A stretch of 64,000 bases of DNA from the NCBI GenBank assembly GCA_964242595.1, contig CAXTBC010000002.1, positions 1 to 64,000 of the forward strand, read 5' to 3'. Source of the DNA: BOG-908 sp964242595 (GTDB lineage: Bacteria > Pseudomonadota > Alphaproteobacteria > Acetobacterales > Acetobacteraceae). Below, piece after piece: positions 34,071 to 43,051 of the stretch. The position numbers were made by a program, and so were the translations under genes. Under the pieces are notes generated by a model. The model was not told the DNA's origin. It saw only the letters and a list, made by a program, of their open reading frames with translations, and did not search any database. Within the stretch, counting starts at the first letter, position 1. The number at the start of each line of letters is the position of its first letter.

Positions 34071-34703
34071 TCAGAAACCCGCCACCAGCGCCGCCGCCCC
34101 GACGCTCCTTCGCACGGCGCACCGTGCTGCCGCCAGAATGGCAGAGACCGCAGCCGTGCAGGCAACCAGGTCCTCATTGACCAGCACGTGGTCGAATTCG
34201 TCCCAGTGGGAGACCTCGTCGCGCGCCGCCTGCATCCGCCGCGCCACCTCATCGGCCGTGTCGCTGGCCCGTCCGCGCAGCCGCGCCTCCAGAACCTTCA
34301 GCGACGGCGGCAGGATGAACACGCCCACCGCATCGCCCGGCAACGCCGTTCGCAACTGCCGCCAGCCCTGCCAGTCGATGTCCAGCACCACGTCGCGCCC
34401 CGCCGCCAGGCACGCCTCCACCGGCGCCCGTGGCGTGCCGTACCCCCGCCCGAACACCCGCGCATGCTCCAGCAGCGCGCCGCCGGCCACCATGCCGTCA
34501 AACGTTGCCAGGTCGGTGAACAGGTAATCCCGCCCCTCCACCTCGCCGGCCCGCTTGCTCCGTGTCGTCACGCTGACGGAAGCCGAAAGCTCAGGCTCGC
34601 CCGCCAGCAGCCCACGCACGATGGAGCTTTTTCCCGCCCCCGAGGGCGCCGCAAGCACGAGGCAAAGCCCGCGCCGCTCCAAGCTGCGTCCCACGTCCGC
34701 CAT
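34071..34703 (-). CDS. gmk: Guanylate kinase
   Basis: A 210-residue kinase that phosphorylates GMP to GDP. The P-loop APSGAGKSSI lies at about 19-28, and the GMP-binding part includes SVTTRSKRAGEVEGRDY and GGALLEHARVFGRGYGTPRAPVEAC. The length is normal. In many alphaproteobacteria gmk follows mltG and yicC; here yicC is not seen and a plus-strand beta-roll gene lies in between. The right-hand neighbour of the prophage is therefore a core gene. Confidence 0.93.
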   Translation of the reverse strand: MADVGRSLERRGLCLVLAAPSGAGKSSIVRGLLAGEPELSASVSVTTRSKRAGEVEGRDYLFTDLATFDGMVAGGALLEHARVFGRGYGTPRAPVEACLAAGRDVVLDIDWQGWRQLRTALPGDAVGVFILPPSLKVLEARLRGRASDTADEVARRMQAARDEVSHWDEFDHVLVNEDLVACTAAVSAILAAARCAVRRSVGAAALVAGF

Positions 34704-34994
34704 GGCTCACTCCACCACCAGATCCGCCATTGCAACTGCCCTCCATCGGGTCGCTTGCGTCATGATCCCGACCGCCGGAAAGGGTAATCATTCCGCCCTC
34801 CACGGCCTTTTACAACCATTGCGTGAAATCCGCCACACCCCGCAACTACCCGCCCGAAACGGCAAAAAATCATGCTCCGCTAACCATTTCCTTGTTGTTG
34901 TTCCGATCCTTGTTTGATAAAGACGCGGTAGGCCGGGCGGGATTAGTGCGGCGCAGCATCTTCTGGCACTGACTTTCAGGTGGGGTAGTCTCTA

Positions 34995-36350
34995 ATGGCA
35001 ACTGTAACGCTTCCGGGTGGCGTCGGCATATCTCCACTGGTCTTCACGGTCACCGGCACCAGCGCCACCAACTACGCCACCGCCTTCGCAAATGCCGTAA
35101 CCAATCCGGACACGATTAATGTGTTGTCCAATGGTGCGCTCCAGACCACGGGCGGGACCGTCCTGAACGAGATCTTCTCGAACAACGGCCAGTCGACCTA
35201 CGCTCTCCTCAATGGCGGGCAGTACACGCTCGTGGATGTCGGCGCGCCCACCACCCTCGTAGGCTCCGCCGCTGGCGGGGACACGGTGCTCGGCGTTGGG
35301 GACGCCACCTACCAGGCCGTTGGCAGCGATAACACCGTCACGTTCGTCGATGGCAACAACACCTACACCGGCAGCTCCATCCCCGGCGCGACAGGGGACA
35401 CCATCACCGGTGGCTCCGGGTACGATACAATCAACACCGGCGCTGGCATGAGCACCGTGTTCAGCGGCTCCGGCCACTCACTCATCGTCCTCAACGACAC
35501 TGCTCCCGCCTCGAGCGGCACGCCGGACGTCGCCTATCTCGGTGACGGCACCGCAACGGTCGTTGCCAACGGGCAGAATGACCTGGTCGCCACCGGCACG
35601 AACGGCCAGCTGATCTACGGGTCGCAGTCTGCTACCAGCACCCTCAACGTCGTCATCGGCGACAACGCCACGTCGAGCGGCCCGGCAGGAGATTCGATCG
35701 TCGGCGGTGCCGGCACCGTCAACGTGTTCGACAGCGTGGGCGGCAACGTCATCTTCGGCGGCACCGGCACACTGACGTTCGTCGGACAGCCACTCGCCAG
35801 CGGCGTCACGACGGTTAGCGACACGATCGTCGGCGGCGGCGGCACGACCGACCTGTCTCTCTCCGCCGGCGACAGCATCTACTTCGCAGGTGACACAGCA
35901 GGCGGAACCGGCTTCGTCTCCGCGGGCGACGGTAACGAGACCCTGAACGCCGCCAACGCAGGCGGCACAGTCGATTTCTTCGGCTCCACGATCGGCTCGG
36001 CAAACGAGACCTTCGTCGGCAGCAACACTGGCAACAACTACTTCCAGGTTGGCGGCAGCACGGTTACCGGCGACACCACGAACTCCACCTTGTTTGGTGG
36101 CTCGGGCAACAACCTGTTCGGCATCATGGACGGTGGGCCGAACTCGCACATCACGGTCTATGACTTCGCCGCCGGCAACAGCTCGGTCAACTTCCTCAAC
36201 GAGACGGCCTCGCAGGTCAAGACCGACCTCGCCAACGCCGTCGTCGGTTCTTCCAACGGGACGCCAGACCTTACCGTCACCCTGTCGGACCACACCACCA
36301 TCACCTTCGTCGGCATCACCAGCCTCTCCGGCCACGTGGTCAACAAGTAA
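34995..36350 (+). CDS. Secreted beta-roll protein, type I secretion substrate
   Basis: A 451-residue protein of short Gly/Asp/Asn-rich beta repeats (GDTVLGVGDATY, GGSGYDTINTGAG, GGAGTVNVFDSVGGNVIFGG, GSGNNLFGIMDGG) with no N-terminal signal peptide. The C-terminal part (about 405-451, NETASQVKTDLANAV, TITFVGITSLSGHV) matches type I secretion ends of Acetobacteraceae. It is probably Ca2+-binding and exported to the surface or medium. A strong terminator follows. It lies alone on the plus strand, converging with mltG. Confidence 0.78.
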   Translation: MATVTLPGGVGISPLVFTVTGTSATNYATAFANAVTNPDTINVLSNGALQTTGGTVLNEIFSNNGQSTYALLNGGQYTLVDVGAPTTLVGSAAGGDTVLGVGDATYQAVGSDNTVTFVDGNNTYTGSSIPGATGDTITGGSGYDTINTGAGMSTVFSGSGHSLIVLNDTAPASSGTPDVAYLGDGTATVVANGQNDLVATGTNGQLIYGSQSATSTLNVVIGDNATSSGPAGDSIVGGAGTVNVFDSVGGNVIFGGTGTLTFVGQPLASGVTTVSDTIVGGGGTTDLSLSAGDSIYFAGDTAGGTGFVSAGDGNETLNAANAGGTVDFFGSTIGSANETFVGSNTGNNYFQVGGSTVTGDTTNSTLFGGSGNNLFGIMDGGPNSHITVYDFAAGNSSVNFLNETASQVKTDLANAVVGSSNGTPDLTVTLSDHTTITFVGITSLSGHVVNK

Positions 36351-36360
36351 CGCTTACGCT

Positions 36361-36408
36361 TTGCTGCAAAGGGCCGGCCTTCGGGCTGGCCCTTTTTGTT
36401 TGCAGCAA
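36361..36408 (+). terminator. Rho-independent terminator after beta-roll gene
   Basis: AAAGGGCCGGCC-TTCGG-GCTGGCCCTTTTTGTTT forms a long stem with a stable TTCGG loop and T-run; the outer bases TTGCTGCAAA/TTTGCAGCAA extend it. It could act in both directions, serving also the convergent mltG gene. Confidence 0.9.
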
Positions 36409-36435
36409 CCTCAATCGAAACGTAATCGCCCCAGC

Positions 36436-37389
36436 CTACCGCCGCACCGCCCGGTATCGCACCACGTTACCCCGATGCTCCTCCAACCCCCGGGCAAACA
36501 CGTGCCCACCCGTCCCGTCCGCCACGAAATACAGAGCTTCGCTAGCCGCCGGATGCGCCGCCGCCATGATCGCAGCCTCACCGGGATTACAGATCGCACC
36601 TGCCGGCAAGCCTGCAATCATGTACGTGTTGTAAGGCGTGGGCGTGTCCAACTCCTCGTGCCGCAACCCATGGCCCAGCGTCCCCGAACCGCCGCCGGCC
36701 GCATACTCCACACTCGAGTCAGCCTGCAGCCGCATCCCCAACCTCAACCGGTTTACAAACACGGCCGCCACCAGCGCCCGCTCGGCCGCCAGGTGCGTCT
36801 CGCGCTCCACAAGGCTTGCCAAAACAACCAACTCTTGCTCGGATCGTAGCGGCAGCCCCGCCGCCCGGCCACGCCAGGCACGCTCAACAACCGCTTGCAT
36901 CGCCAGCCGCGCCCGCTGTATCACCGCCGCCCCGTCGAACCCTCGCTCGTAGGCGTAACTCTCCGGCAGGAAGCTACCCTCCTCAGGCACCGCAACCCAC
37001 CCCACCAGCCCAGGCACCTCGGCCAGCAGCCCTGCCACACGTGCCGACGTCAGGCCCTCTGGCACCGTCAACAAGTGCTGCACCGGCCGCCCGAACCGCA
37101 GTACCAGCAGCACGCGCTCGATGCTCGCTCCAGCCGGAAACGACATCTCCGCCGCGCGCACCGGCCCCTGCCATCGCGTCGCCGCCTCGAACCCCCGCAA
37201 CGCCCATACGCTCCGCACCACCCCGGCCCGCCGTAGAACCTCAGCGCCGGCCGTGAACGAACCGCGCGGCACAACAACGTTCACGGCGCGCGACAATGGT
37301 CCTGGCCGCTCGTAACTTGCCAGGATCCCGGCACCCAAGCCACCGCCCAGCAAGGCCAGCGCTGCACCTGCCAGCAATAACTTGCGCAT
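36436..37389 (-). CDS. mltG: Endolytic murein transglycosylase MltG
   Basis: A 317-residue YceG-family protein. An N-terminal transmembrane segment (about 4-25) anchors it in the inner membrane. The catalytic Glu is in LASLVERETHLAAER, followed by the substrate groove YNTYMIAGLPAGAICNPGEAAIMAAAHPA. It cleaves nascent peptidoglycan strands. It belongs to the fab cluster by order (fabF-mltG), but 330 bp of repeat DNA now lie between. Confidence 0.92.
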   Translation of the reverse strand: MRKLLLAGAALALLGGGLGAGILASYERPGPLSRAVNVVVPRGSFTAGAEVLRRAGVVRSVWALRGFEAATRWQGPVRAAEMSFPAGASIERVLLVLRFGRPVQHLLTVPEGLTSARVAGLLAEVPGLVGWVAVPEEGSFLPESYAYERGFDGAAVIQRARLAMQAVVERAWRGRAAGLPLRSEQELVVLASLVERETHLAAERALVAAVFVNRLRLGMRLQADSSVEYAAGGGSGTLGHGLRHEELDTPTPYNTYMIAGLPAGAICNPGEAAIMAAAHPAASEALYFVADGTGGHVFARGLEEHRGNVVRYRAVRR

Positions 37390-37419
37390 CCAAAGGCCAA
37401 TTCGCGTTGAGGTGGACGT

Positions 37420-37485
37420 GCAAAGAAAGACCTTCTTTTTCGAGAAAAAGAAGCAAAAAGCTTTTGTCCGGCTTTCGCGGTCCTA
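37420..37485 (+). repeat. Repeat family A, copy 6 (solo, near consensus)
   Basis: AGACCTTCTTTTTC-gag-AAAAAGAAGCAAAAAGCTTTTGTCCGGCTTTCGCGG is one of the best matches to the family A consensus. Its hairpin end lies toward the mltG start. Confidence 0.8.
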
Positions 37486-37517
37486 TCCGGCGTCGCCCGC
37501 TAGGTCAAAGGTTCTAA

Positions 37518-37667
37518 GAGGCTGTTTGAAAACTCGCTTTAAGAGCCGCGAAGCGGTCAATCTGAGGCCGATGTCAGGTAAATCCCGCCAAAATGTGGTA
37601 TCCAGATACCGCTTTTGGTAAGTTTGTACGCTTAACCAACAGCTCGAGAGAGTTTTCAAACGGACTC
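37518..37667. mobile_element. 150-bp MITE with TAA target duplication
   Basis: The ends are GAGGCTGTTTGAAAACTC (left) and the inverse of GAGTCCGTTTGAAAACTC (right), 16 of 18 matching. TAA is duplicated at 37515-37517 and 37668-37670. The element has no coding capacity and splits a family B repeat at CTAAGGACTTATCC. A 3-bp TNA target is known for the IS1031 group of IS5-family elements, first described in acetic acid bacteria, so mobilisation by such a transposase is plausible. Confidence 0.75.
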
Positions 37668-37713
37668 TAAGGACTTATCCCTAGCGGGGTCCAGGGGCAG
37701 AGCCCTCTAGCCT
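37668..37713 (-). repeat. Repeat family B, copy 4 (partial, split by MITE)
   Basis: TAAGGACTTATCCCTAGCGGGGTCCAGGGGCAGAGCC matches the end of copy 1. The continuation to its left (GGTTCTAA, 37510-37517) is separated by the 150-bp MITE. Confidence 0.75.
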
Positions 37714-37718
37714 TCCCT

Positions 37719-38990
37719 TCAGATCCGCTTGAAAATAACGCTGGCGTTCGTCCCGCCAAAGCCAAAGCTGTTGGACAGCACGCAATCAACCCGTCGTTCC
37801 TGCGCGTTCAGCGCCACCCGGTCGATCACGCTCTCCCGGCTCGGCGCCTCCAGGTTCAACGTCGGCGGCGCCACGCCGTCACGGATCGCCAGCAACGAGA
37901 AGATGGACTCCACTGCGCCGGCAGCCCCCAGCAGGTGCCCGGTAGCCGACTTCGTGGACGACATCGCGAGCCCGCGCGCATCCTCCCCGAAAAACCGCTC
38001 CACCGCCTCCAGCTCCAAATCGTCACCCATCGGCGTGGACGTCCCATGCGCATTCACGTAGTCCACCTCGCCCGCCGCCACCTTGCCGTTGCGGAATGCC
38101 GCACGCATCGCCCGAAACGCGCCGTCATGGCCGTCGGCCGGTGCGGTGATGTGGTGCGCGTCACCGGACAGCCCGTAGCCCACCACCTCGCCGTAGATCT
38201 TGGCGCCGCGCGTCCGCGCATGCTCTAGCTCTTCGAGCACCACTACCCCGGCACCCTCGCCCATGACGAAGCCGTCCCGGTCCTTGTCCCACGGCCGCGA
38301 CGCCCGCTGCGGCTCGTCGTTGAACGCGGTAGAAAGTGCCCGGCTCGCTGCAAACCCGCCGATCCCCAGCTCGCACACCGCCGCCTCGGCGCCGCCAGCC
38401 ACCATCACGTCGGCATCGCCCAGCTTGATCAGCCGCATCGCGTCGCCGATCGCGTGCACGCCCGTCGCACACGCCGTCACCGCCGAGTGGTTGGGCCCCT
38501 TGTAGCCGTATTTGATCGACAGGTGCCCGGACGCCAGGTTGATCAGCGCCGAAGGGATGAAGAACGGCGACAGCCGTTTCACCTTACCCTCGAGCACCAT
38601 CTTGCTCGCCTCGAAGATCGTCTGTAGCCCGCCGATCCCCGAGCCGATCATCACGCCGGTCGCCTCGCGCCCCGGCTCGTCCTCCGGCAACCAGCCGGAA
38701 TCCTCGACCGCCTCGGTGGCCGCTACCAGCGCCAGATGGATAAACCGATCCATCTTCTTCTGGTCCTTCACCGGCACCCACTCGCTCAGGGTCAGCCCGC
38801 CATCGGCGCGCGTGCCGGGCGGTACCTGCCCGGCGATCTTGGCCGCCAAGTCGGTCACGTCGAAAGACTGGATCGCGCCGATCCCCGACTCACCTGCAAC
38901 CAGCCGCTTCCAGACATGCTCCACACCCACGCCCAACGGCGAGGCGATGCCCATGCCGACAACGACAACCCGCCGGTCATCAAAACCCAT
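37719..38990 (-). CDS. fabF: Beta-ketoacyl-ACP synthase II
   Basis: A 423-residue condensing enzyme for fatty-acid elongation. The catalytic Cys is in VTACATGVHAIGDA (ACATG), the two His in NAHGTSTPMGD and KSATGHLLGAAG, and the C-terminal SNSFGFGGTNAS is typical. Lengths and motifs indicate a full enzyme. The gene follows acpP after 9 bp and belongs to the fabD-fabG-acpP-fabF unit. Confidence 0.95.
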   Translation of the reverse strand: MGFDDRRVVVVGMGIASPLGVGVEHVWKRLVAGESGIGAIQSFDVTDLAAKIAGQVPPGTRADGGLTLSEWVPVKDQKKMDRFIHLALVAATEAVEDSGWLPEDEPGREATGVMIGSGIGGLQTIFEASKMVLEGKVKRLSPFFIPSALINLASGHLSIKYGYKGPNHSAVTACATGVHAIGDAMRLIKLGDADVMVAGGAEAAVCELGIGGFAASRALSTAFNDEPQRASRPWDKDRDGFVMGEGAGVVVLEELEHARTRGAKIYGEVVGYGLSGDAHHITAPADGHDGAFRAMRAAFRNGKVAAGEVDYVNAHGTSTPMGDDLELEAVERFFGEDARGLAMSSTKSATGHLLGAAGAVESIFSLLAIRDGVAPPTLNLEAPSRESVIDRVALNAQERRVDCVLSNSFGFGGTNASVIFKRI

Positions 38991-38999
38991 CGAAGGACC

Positions 39000-39239
39000 T
39001 CAGGCCGCCTTCTGCTTCTCGATATAGTCGATTGCGTCCTTGACGGTGCTGATCTTCTCGGCGGCATCCTCAGGGATCTCCACGCCGAACGCCTCCTCGA
39101 AGGCCATCACCAACTCGACCGTGTCCAAGCTGTCGGCACCCAGGTCGTCGATGAACGAAGCCTCCGGCGTCACCTTGCTCTCTTCAACGCCGAGGTGCTC
39201 GACCACGATCTTCTTAACCTTGTCGGCAACGTCACTCAT
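39000..39239 (-). CDS. acpP: Acyl carrier protein
   Basis: A 79-residue acidic protein. The phosphopantetheine Ser is in LGADSLDTVELVMAFEEAFGVEIPEDAAEKI, the universal ACP signature. It carries growing acyl chains for fatty-acid synthesis and lipid A. It lies 9 bp upstream of fabF; a gap of about 200 bp without an open gene separates it from fabG. Confidence 0.97.
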   Translation of the reverse strand: MSDVADKVKKIVVEHLGVEESKVTPEASFIDDLGADSLDTVELVMAFEEAFGVEIPEDAAEKISTVKDAIDYIEKQKAA

Positions 39240-39443
39240 CGTGTCTGACCCTTGTTTTCATTATATGTTGGTGCGCAAAACATCGAAAAAATCGCTGCCT
39301 GTCGGCGGCTCATACCCCACGGCCAGGCACGCGCCCGGCCATAGCTTGTGCGCGCTTAGCACGTCTCCCACAGCCCCGCAAAGCAGCACAAGACCGTCTC
39401 AAACCCATCCACATGACGGAATAACAACGGGCACATCCCCCGT

Positions 39444-40181
39444 TCAGATCATCGCCATTCCGCCGTTGACGTGAACCGTCGAACCAGTCACCCAGCCCGC
39501 CTCCTCACTGGCAAGGTAGACGATAGCCGCCGCCACGTCGGCCGGCTGCCCCATCCGGCCGAGCGGGATAGCCTCTGCCAGCCGTGCCCGCTGAGCCGCG
39601 CTCAGCCCGTCCGTCATCGCCGTTTCCACGAACCCCGGCGCCACCAGGTTCACCGTGATTCCCCGGCTGCCCACCTCCTGCGCCAGTGCCTTGCTCATCC
39701 CCGCCAGCCCGGCTTTGGCCGCCGCATAGTTCGCCTGCCCCGGGTTACCCGTATGCCCCACAACGCTGGACACCTGGATGATACGCCCGGCTCGCCGCTT
39801 CAGCATCCCGCGCAACGCCGCCCGGCACAGCCGGAAGGGCGCCGCCAGGTCGACGTCCAGCACGCTCGCCCAGTCCTCGTCCTTCATCCGCAGCGCCAGC
39901 ATGTCGCGCGTGAACCCGGCATTGTTCACCAGTACCCAGAGCGGCCCCGCCGCCGCCTCGGCCGCCGCCACCAGCGCGTCCGCCGCACCCGCCGCACGCA
40001 GGTTGGCCGGGCAGACGTTCGCCCGATCGCCCAGCTCGCCCGCCAACGCCTCCAGCACGTCGACCCGCGTGCCGGACAGCACGACGGCCGCCCCCTGGCC
40101 GTGCAGCGCCCGCGCGATCGCAGCGCCGATGCCGCCCGAGGCACCGGTCACCAGTGCCACACGTCCCGTCAGATCGAACAC
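39444..40181 (-). CDS. fabG: 3-oxoacyl-ACP reductase
   Basis: A 245-residue SDR reductase of fatty-acid synthesis. TGASGGIG gives the NADPH site, NNAG and the catalytic triad Ser-Tyr-Lys (QVSSVVGHTGNPGQANYAAAK) are intact, and the C-terminus ends in TVHVNGGMAMI, as in FabG. I chose GTG 40181, giving the standard length; the longer frame to 40244 is unlikely. It lies between fabD and acpP. Confidence 0.95.
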   Translation of the reverse strand: MFDLTGRVALVTGASGGIGAAIARALHGQGAAVVLSGTRVDVLEALAGELGDRANVCPANLRAAGAADALVAAAEAAAGPLWVLVNNAGFTRDMLALRMKDEDWASVLDVDLAAPFRLCRAALRGMLKRRAGRIIQVSSVVGHTGNPGQANYAAAKAGLAGMSKALAQEVGSRGITVNLVAPGFVETAMTDGLSAAQRARLAEAIPLGRMGQPADVAAAIVYLASEEAGWVTGSTVHVNGGMAMI

Positions 40182-40245
40182 CGCAACACCCTCAACCCAA
40201 AAACGCCACGCCAAGTACGGATCGCGAGGACAAACACCCCTCAAC

Positions 40246-40304
40246 CGCCGGCGACAGCACAGACAAAAGTTTTTGCTTTTTTTCCAAGAAAGAAGGCCTG
40301 CCTT
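40246..40304 (-). repeat. Repeat family A, copy 7 (solo)
   Basis: On the minus strand, AGGAAGGCAGGCCTTCTTTCTTGGAAAAAAAGC is followed by AAAAACTTTTGTCTGTGCTGTCGC. It starts directly after the fabD stop codon and fills the fabD-fabG gap. Confidence 0.75.
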
Positions 40305-40305
40305 C

Positions 40306-41277
40306 CTAAAACCCCTTCAGCAGCGCCTCGATCTCCGCAGGCGACCCAGCCGACACCGCCACCGCATCCGGTACGATCCGCTTGCTCAGCCCAGCCAAAA
40401 CCTTCCCCGCACCGAGCTCCACGAACCGGTTCACGCCCATCTCCGCACAGGCCAGCACGCTCTCACGCCACCGCACCGTGCCCGTCACCTGCGCCACCAA
40501 CAGCCGCCTGATCTCGTCCGGATCGCTCACCTTGGCCGCCGTCACGTTGGCCACCAACGGCACCGCCGGTGCCTGCACCGCCACGTCGGCCAGCGCCGCC
40601 TCCATAGCCTCGGCCGCCGGCGCCATCAGCGCACAGTGGAACGGTGCGGAGACGGGCAGCAGCATCGCCCGCTTCACGCCGCGCGCGCGCGCCAGCTCCA
40701 CGGCACGCTCAACAGCCTCCTTGTGACCCGAGATCACCACCTGCCCGCCGCCGTTGTCGTTGGCCGCCTGCACCACCTGGTGCTTGTCGGCCTCGCCGTC
40801 GCGCCGCCAGACCTCCGCCTCGCGGCAGATCTCGCCGGCCTGCCCCATCTCTACGCCCAGCAACGCCGCCATCGCACCCACGCCCGGCGCCACCGCCGCC
40901 TGCATCGCCCGCCCGCGCAACCGCAACAGCCGCGCCACCGCGCCCAGCTCCATGGCCTCGCTGGCCGCCAACGCACTGTACTCTCCAAGGGAATGCCCAG
41001 CCACCAGCGCCGCCCGCTCGGCAACCCGCACACCGCCTTCGGCCGCCAGCACCCGCACCACTGCCATGCTCAGCGCCATCAGCGCCGGCTGCGCGTTCTG
41101 GGTCAGCGTCAGCTCCTCGGCCGGTCCCTCGAACATCAGCTTGGAAAGCTTCTGCCCTAGCACGTCGTCCACCTCGCCGAACACCTCGCGCGCCGCCGCA
41201 AACGCCGCGGCCAAATCGCGCCCCATGCCGACCGATTGGCTACCCTGGCCGGGAAAGATAAAAGCAGTGCCAGACAT
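40306..41277 (-). CDS. fabD: Malonyl-CoA:ACP transacylase
   Basis: A 323-residue acyltransferase. The N-terminus FIFPGQGSQSVGMG, the nucleophile motif GHSLGEYSALAA (Ser about 92), and the later Arg and His positions are those of FabD. It loads malonyl onto ACP. It is the first gene of the fab cluster on this strand; the upstream gene is divergent. Confidence 0.95.
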   Translation of the reverse strand: MSGTAFIFPGQGSQSVGMGRDLAAAFAAAREVFGEVDDVLGQKLSKLMFEGPAEELTLTQNAQPALMALSMAVVRVLAAEGGVRVAERAALVAGHSLGEYSALAASEAMELGAVARLLRLRGRAMQAAVAPGVGAMAALLGVEMGQAGEICREAEVWRRDGEADKHQVVQAANDNGGGQVVISGHKEAVERAVELARARGVKRAMLLPVSAPFHCALMAPAAEAMEAALADVAVQAPAVPLVANVTAAKVSDPDEIRRLLVAQVTGTVRWRESVLACAEMGVNRFVELGAGKVLAGLSKRIVPDAVAVSAGSPAEIEALLKGF

Positions 41278-41420
41278 TCACGCCCACCCAAACAACGGAC
41301 CGGCGTATCGCCCTCGTCCCAACCCCTGTCAAATCGGCGTAGTGTTCCACCCTTAATGCGAGCCCGCGCGCGCGCGCCTAGCACCATCCCCGATACCCCG
41401 CCCCGTCCAGGAGCAACGCC

Positions 41421-42578
41421 ATGTCCTCCATGATCGAAACCCTGATCGGCTCCGGCGTCGTCCGGCCGGATGCGAAACGCCTCGTCCCCACCCGCCGCCC
41501 GCTGCCAGCCCGCCCGCGCGACCTGTTCGAGATCCTCGTCTCCCTCGGCCCGCAAGCCGTGCTGGAAAGCATATACCTGGCGGCCGATTTGCGCGCCGCC
41601 GACCCACGCGGGCTCACCTTCATCACGCTGAACCGCTGGCCCACCCAGGCCGAACTGGACGCCCTGCCCGCCCCCTATAACGCGCGCCGTCACCTGGCCA
41701 TCATGCTTACCAGCCGGGAGTTCCGCACCGGCCTGGTCCGCCGCATCTGCGATGCCTACCCCGAGCGCCCGCGCCTCTGCTTCGTGCGCATCCCACGCTG
41801 CGCCGGGCAACACTTCCTCACCATGGCCGGGCACATGCACCCCATCATGCCGCCCGGCCTGGCCACCCGCACCCGCAACGACGAGAACCACTTCATCCCC
41901 GCGCTCGGCACCCTGCTCGGTCGCTTCACGCTCACCAAAACCATCATGATCGTCCAGCCCACGCTGGCCGCCTTCACGCAGTCCGCCGGCCCCGCCCCCA
42001 ATCCGGCCTACGCCGAGGACGGCCTGCAATGGGCGCTCAACCCCCCGCCCCGCCGCCACGGCACTGACCGCCTGTTTACCATCCTGCGCGAACCCGCCTC
42101 GCTTATCCTCAGCGAGGTCAACGCCACGCTCGACGCCCTCCTCCAACCCGCCGCGGCCGACACCCCGTCCATCGCCGCCTGGCGCGCCCGTCTGCCCATC
42201 AACCCCGCCACCGCGGACGCCGCCGGCCGCAAGCTGCTCGCCCGCGAGATCCTGCGCACCCTGCCCACCCGCAACCCTATCTGCCACGCCCTGGCCGACG
42301 GCACCGCCGCCGGCGCGCTAGCCGCCGTCCGCCTGCAGGACGTCGAACTCGCCGACCTCTCGCACTACCCCGACTGGACCAAATACACCTGGGACGTCGA
42401 ACCCGAGCCAGCCAGCAACACCTCTACCTGCCACCTCACGCTGGCCGATCTCACCGCCGCCGAACTCGTGGCCTTCCGCGCCCTCATCGCCGAGGACCTG
42501 TTATTCTACGCACCAGTAAAAGCCGCGCTGGACAATTTGGGCGAGCTGAAACCGTCCATCCGGGGGCGGATGCTTTGA
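41421..42578 (+). CDS. Sulfotransferase-like protein of unknown substrate
   Basis: A 385-residue protein. At about 121-133 the sequence FVRIPRCAGQHFL resembles the 5-prime phosphosulfate loop of sulfotransferases (FxHIPKxAGTS), and RLFTILREPASLILSE (about 220-235) resembles the 3-prime PAPS motif (RDPxxR). The N-terminal 100 residues have no recognised fold. No sulfation substrate or partner lies nearby. The gene is divergent from fabD. Confidence 0.6.
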   Translation: MSSMIETLIGSGVVRPDAKRLVPTRRPLPARPRDLFEILVSLGPQAVLESIYLAADLRAADPRGLTFITLNRWPTQAELDALPAPYNARRHLAIMLTSREFRTGLVRRICDAYPERPRLCFVRIPRCAGQHFLTMAGHMHPIMPPGLATRTRNDENHFIPALGTLLGRFTLTKTIMIVQPTLAAFTQSAGPAPNPAYAEDGLQWALNPPPRRHGTDRLFTILREPASLILSEVNATLDALLQPAAADTPSIAAWRARLPINPATADAAGRKLLAREILRTLPTRNPICHALADGTAAGALAAVRLQDVELADLSHYPDWTKYTWDVEPEPASNTSTCHLTLADLTAAELVAFRALIAEDLLFYAPVKAALDNLGELKPSIRGRML

Positions 42579-42586
42579 GGAGGAAG

Positions 42587-42742
42587 GCCAGGGCTCTGCC
42601 CCCCGGCGCCGCAGGCTCGAACCGATGGCGCCAGCGGCGCCAGCCCGCTAAGGACAAGTCCTTAGAACCTGTTCGTTAGTTATCTTAAACAGATGGCGGT
42701 CTAGGGCCTCGAGGCCTTAGCGAAGTCTAGGGCAGAGTCGCA
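42587..42742 (+). repeat. Repeat family B, copy 3
   Basis: The element starts AGGGCTCTGCCCC directly after the sulfotransferase-like gene and ends in GGGCAGAGTCGC. It carries GCCGCAGGCTCGAACCGATG, CTAAGGACAAGTCCTTAG and AAACAGATGGCGG marks in the same order as copy 2. Confidence 0.75.
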
Positions 42743-42786
42743 TGCTATGCCCAAGTTACGACTTTGGCCAAGCGACAGCGTTCCCA
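42701..42786 (-). pseudogene. C-terminal piece of gene interrupted by the transposon
   Basis: Joining this piece to 46614-46832, with the 8-bp duplication counted once, restores an in-frame 98-residue gene. This side encodes LSLGQSRNLGIACDSALD-FAKASRP after the junction and ends inside repeat B copy 3. Confidence 0.6.
42779..42786. repeat. Left target-site duplication CGTTCCCA
   Basis: The 8 bases CGTTCCCA directly precede the left inverted repeat and occur again directly after the right one (46614-46621). Confidence 0.85.
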
Positions 42787-42871
42787 GGTAGTGGGTCAGT
42801 TTCAAATCTGCTGAATTAATCCTAGTCGATGTAGCTTGGGGGTCTTTGGGTATGCGTGGTAAACTCGCGGT

Positions 42872-43051
42872 ATGGAGATCGCAGGAATTACACACAAGCT
42901 GGACGAGGCGGGCGCCAGGGTATGGATGGTGCTCGTTTGGTCACAAGAGGATGGCTGGGTAGCTATGCCAGAACCATCGTTTTCCTCACGAGAAGCGGCT
43001 GTAGCCGAGTACTGGCGGCTCAAAGCTAGCGGAAACAGTGTAGCGTCATGA
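42872..43051 (+). CDS. Small transposon-borne protein A
   Basis: A 59-residue protein (MEIAGITHKLDEAGARVWMV, then LVWSQEDGWVAMPEPSFSSREAAVAEYWRLK). The stop overlaps the ATG of the next gene (ATGA), so both are co-translated. It contains a beta-hairpin-like start and a helical end. No known function; it is part of the transposon cargo. Confidence 0.6.
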   Translation: MEIAGITHKLDEAGARVWMVLVWSQEDGWVAMPEPSFSSREAAVAEYWRLKASGNSVAS

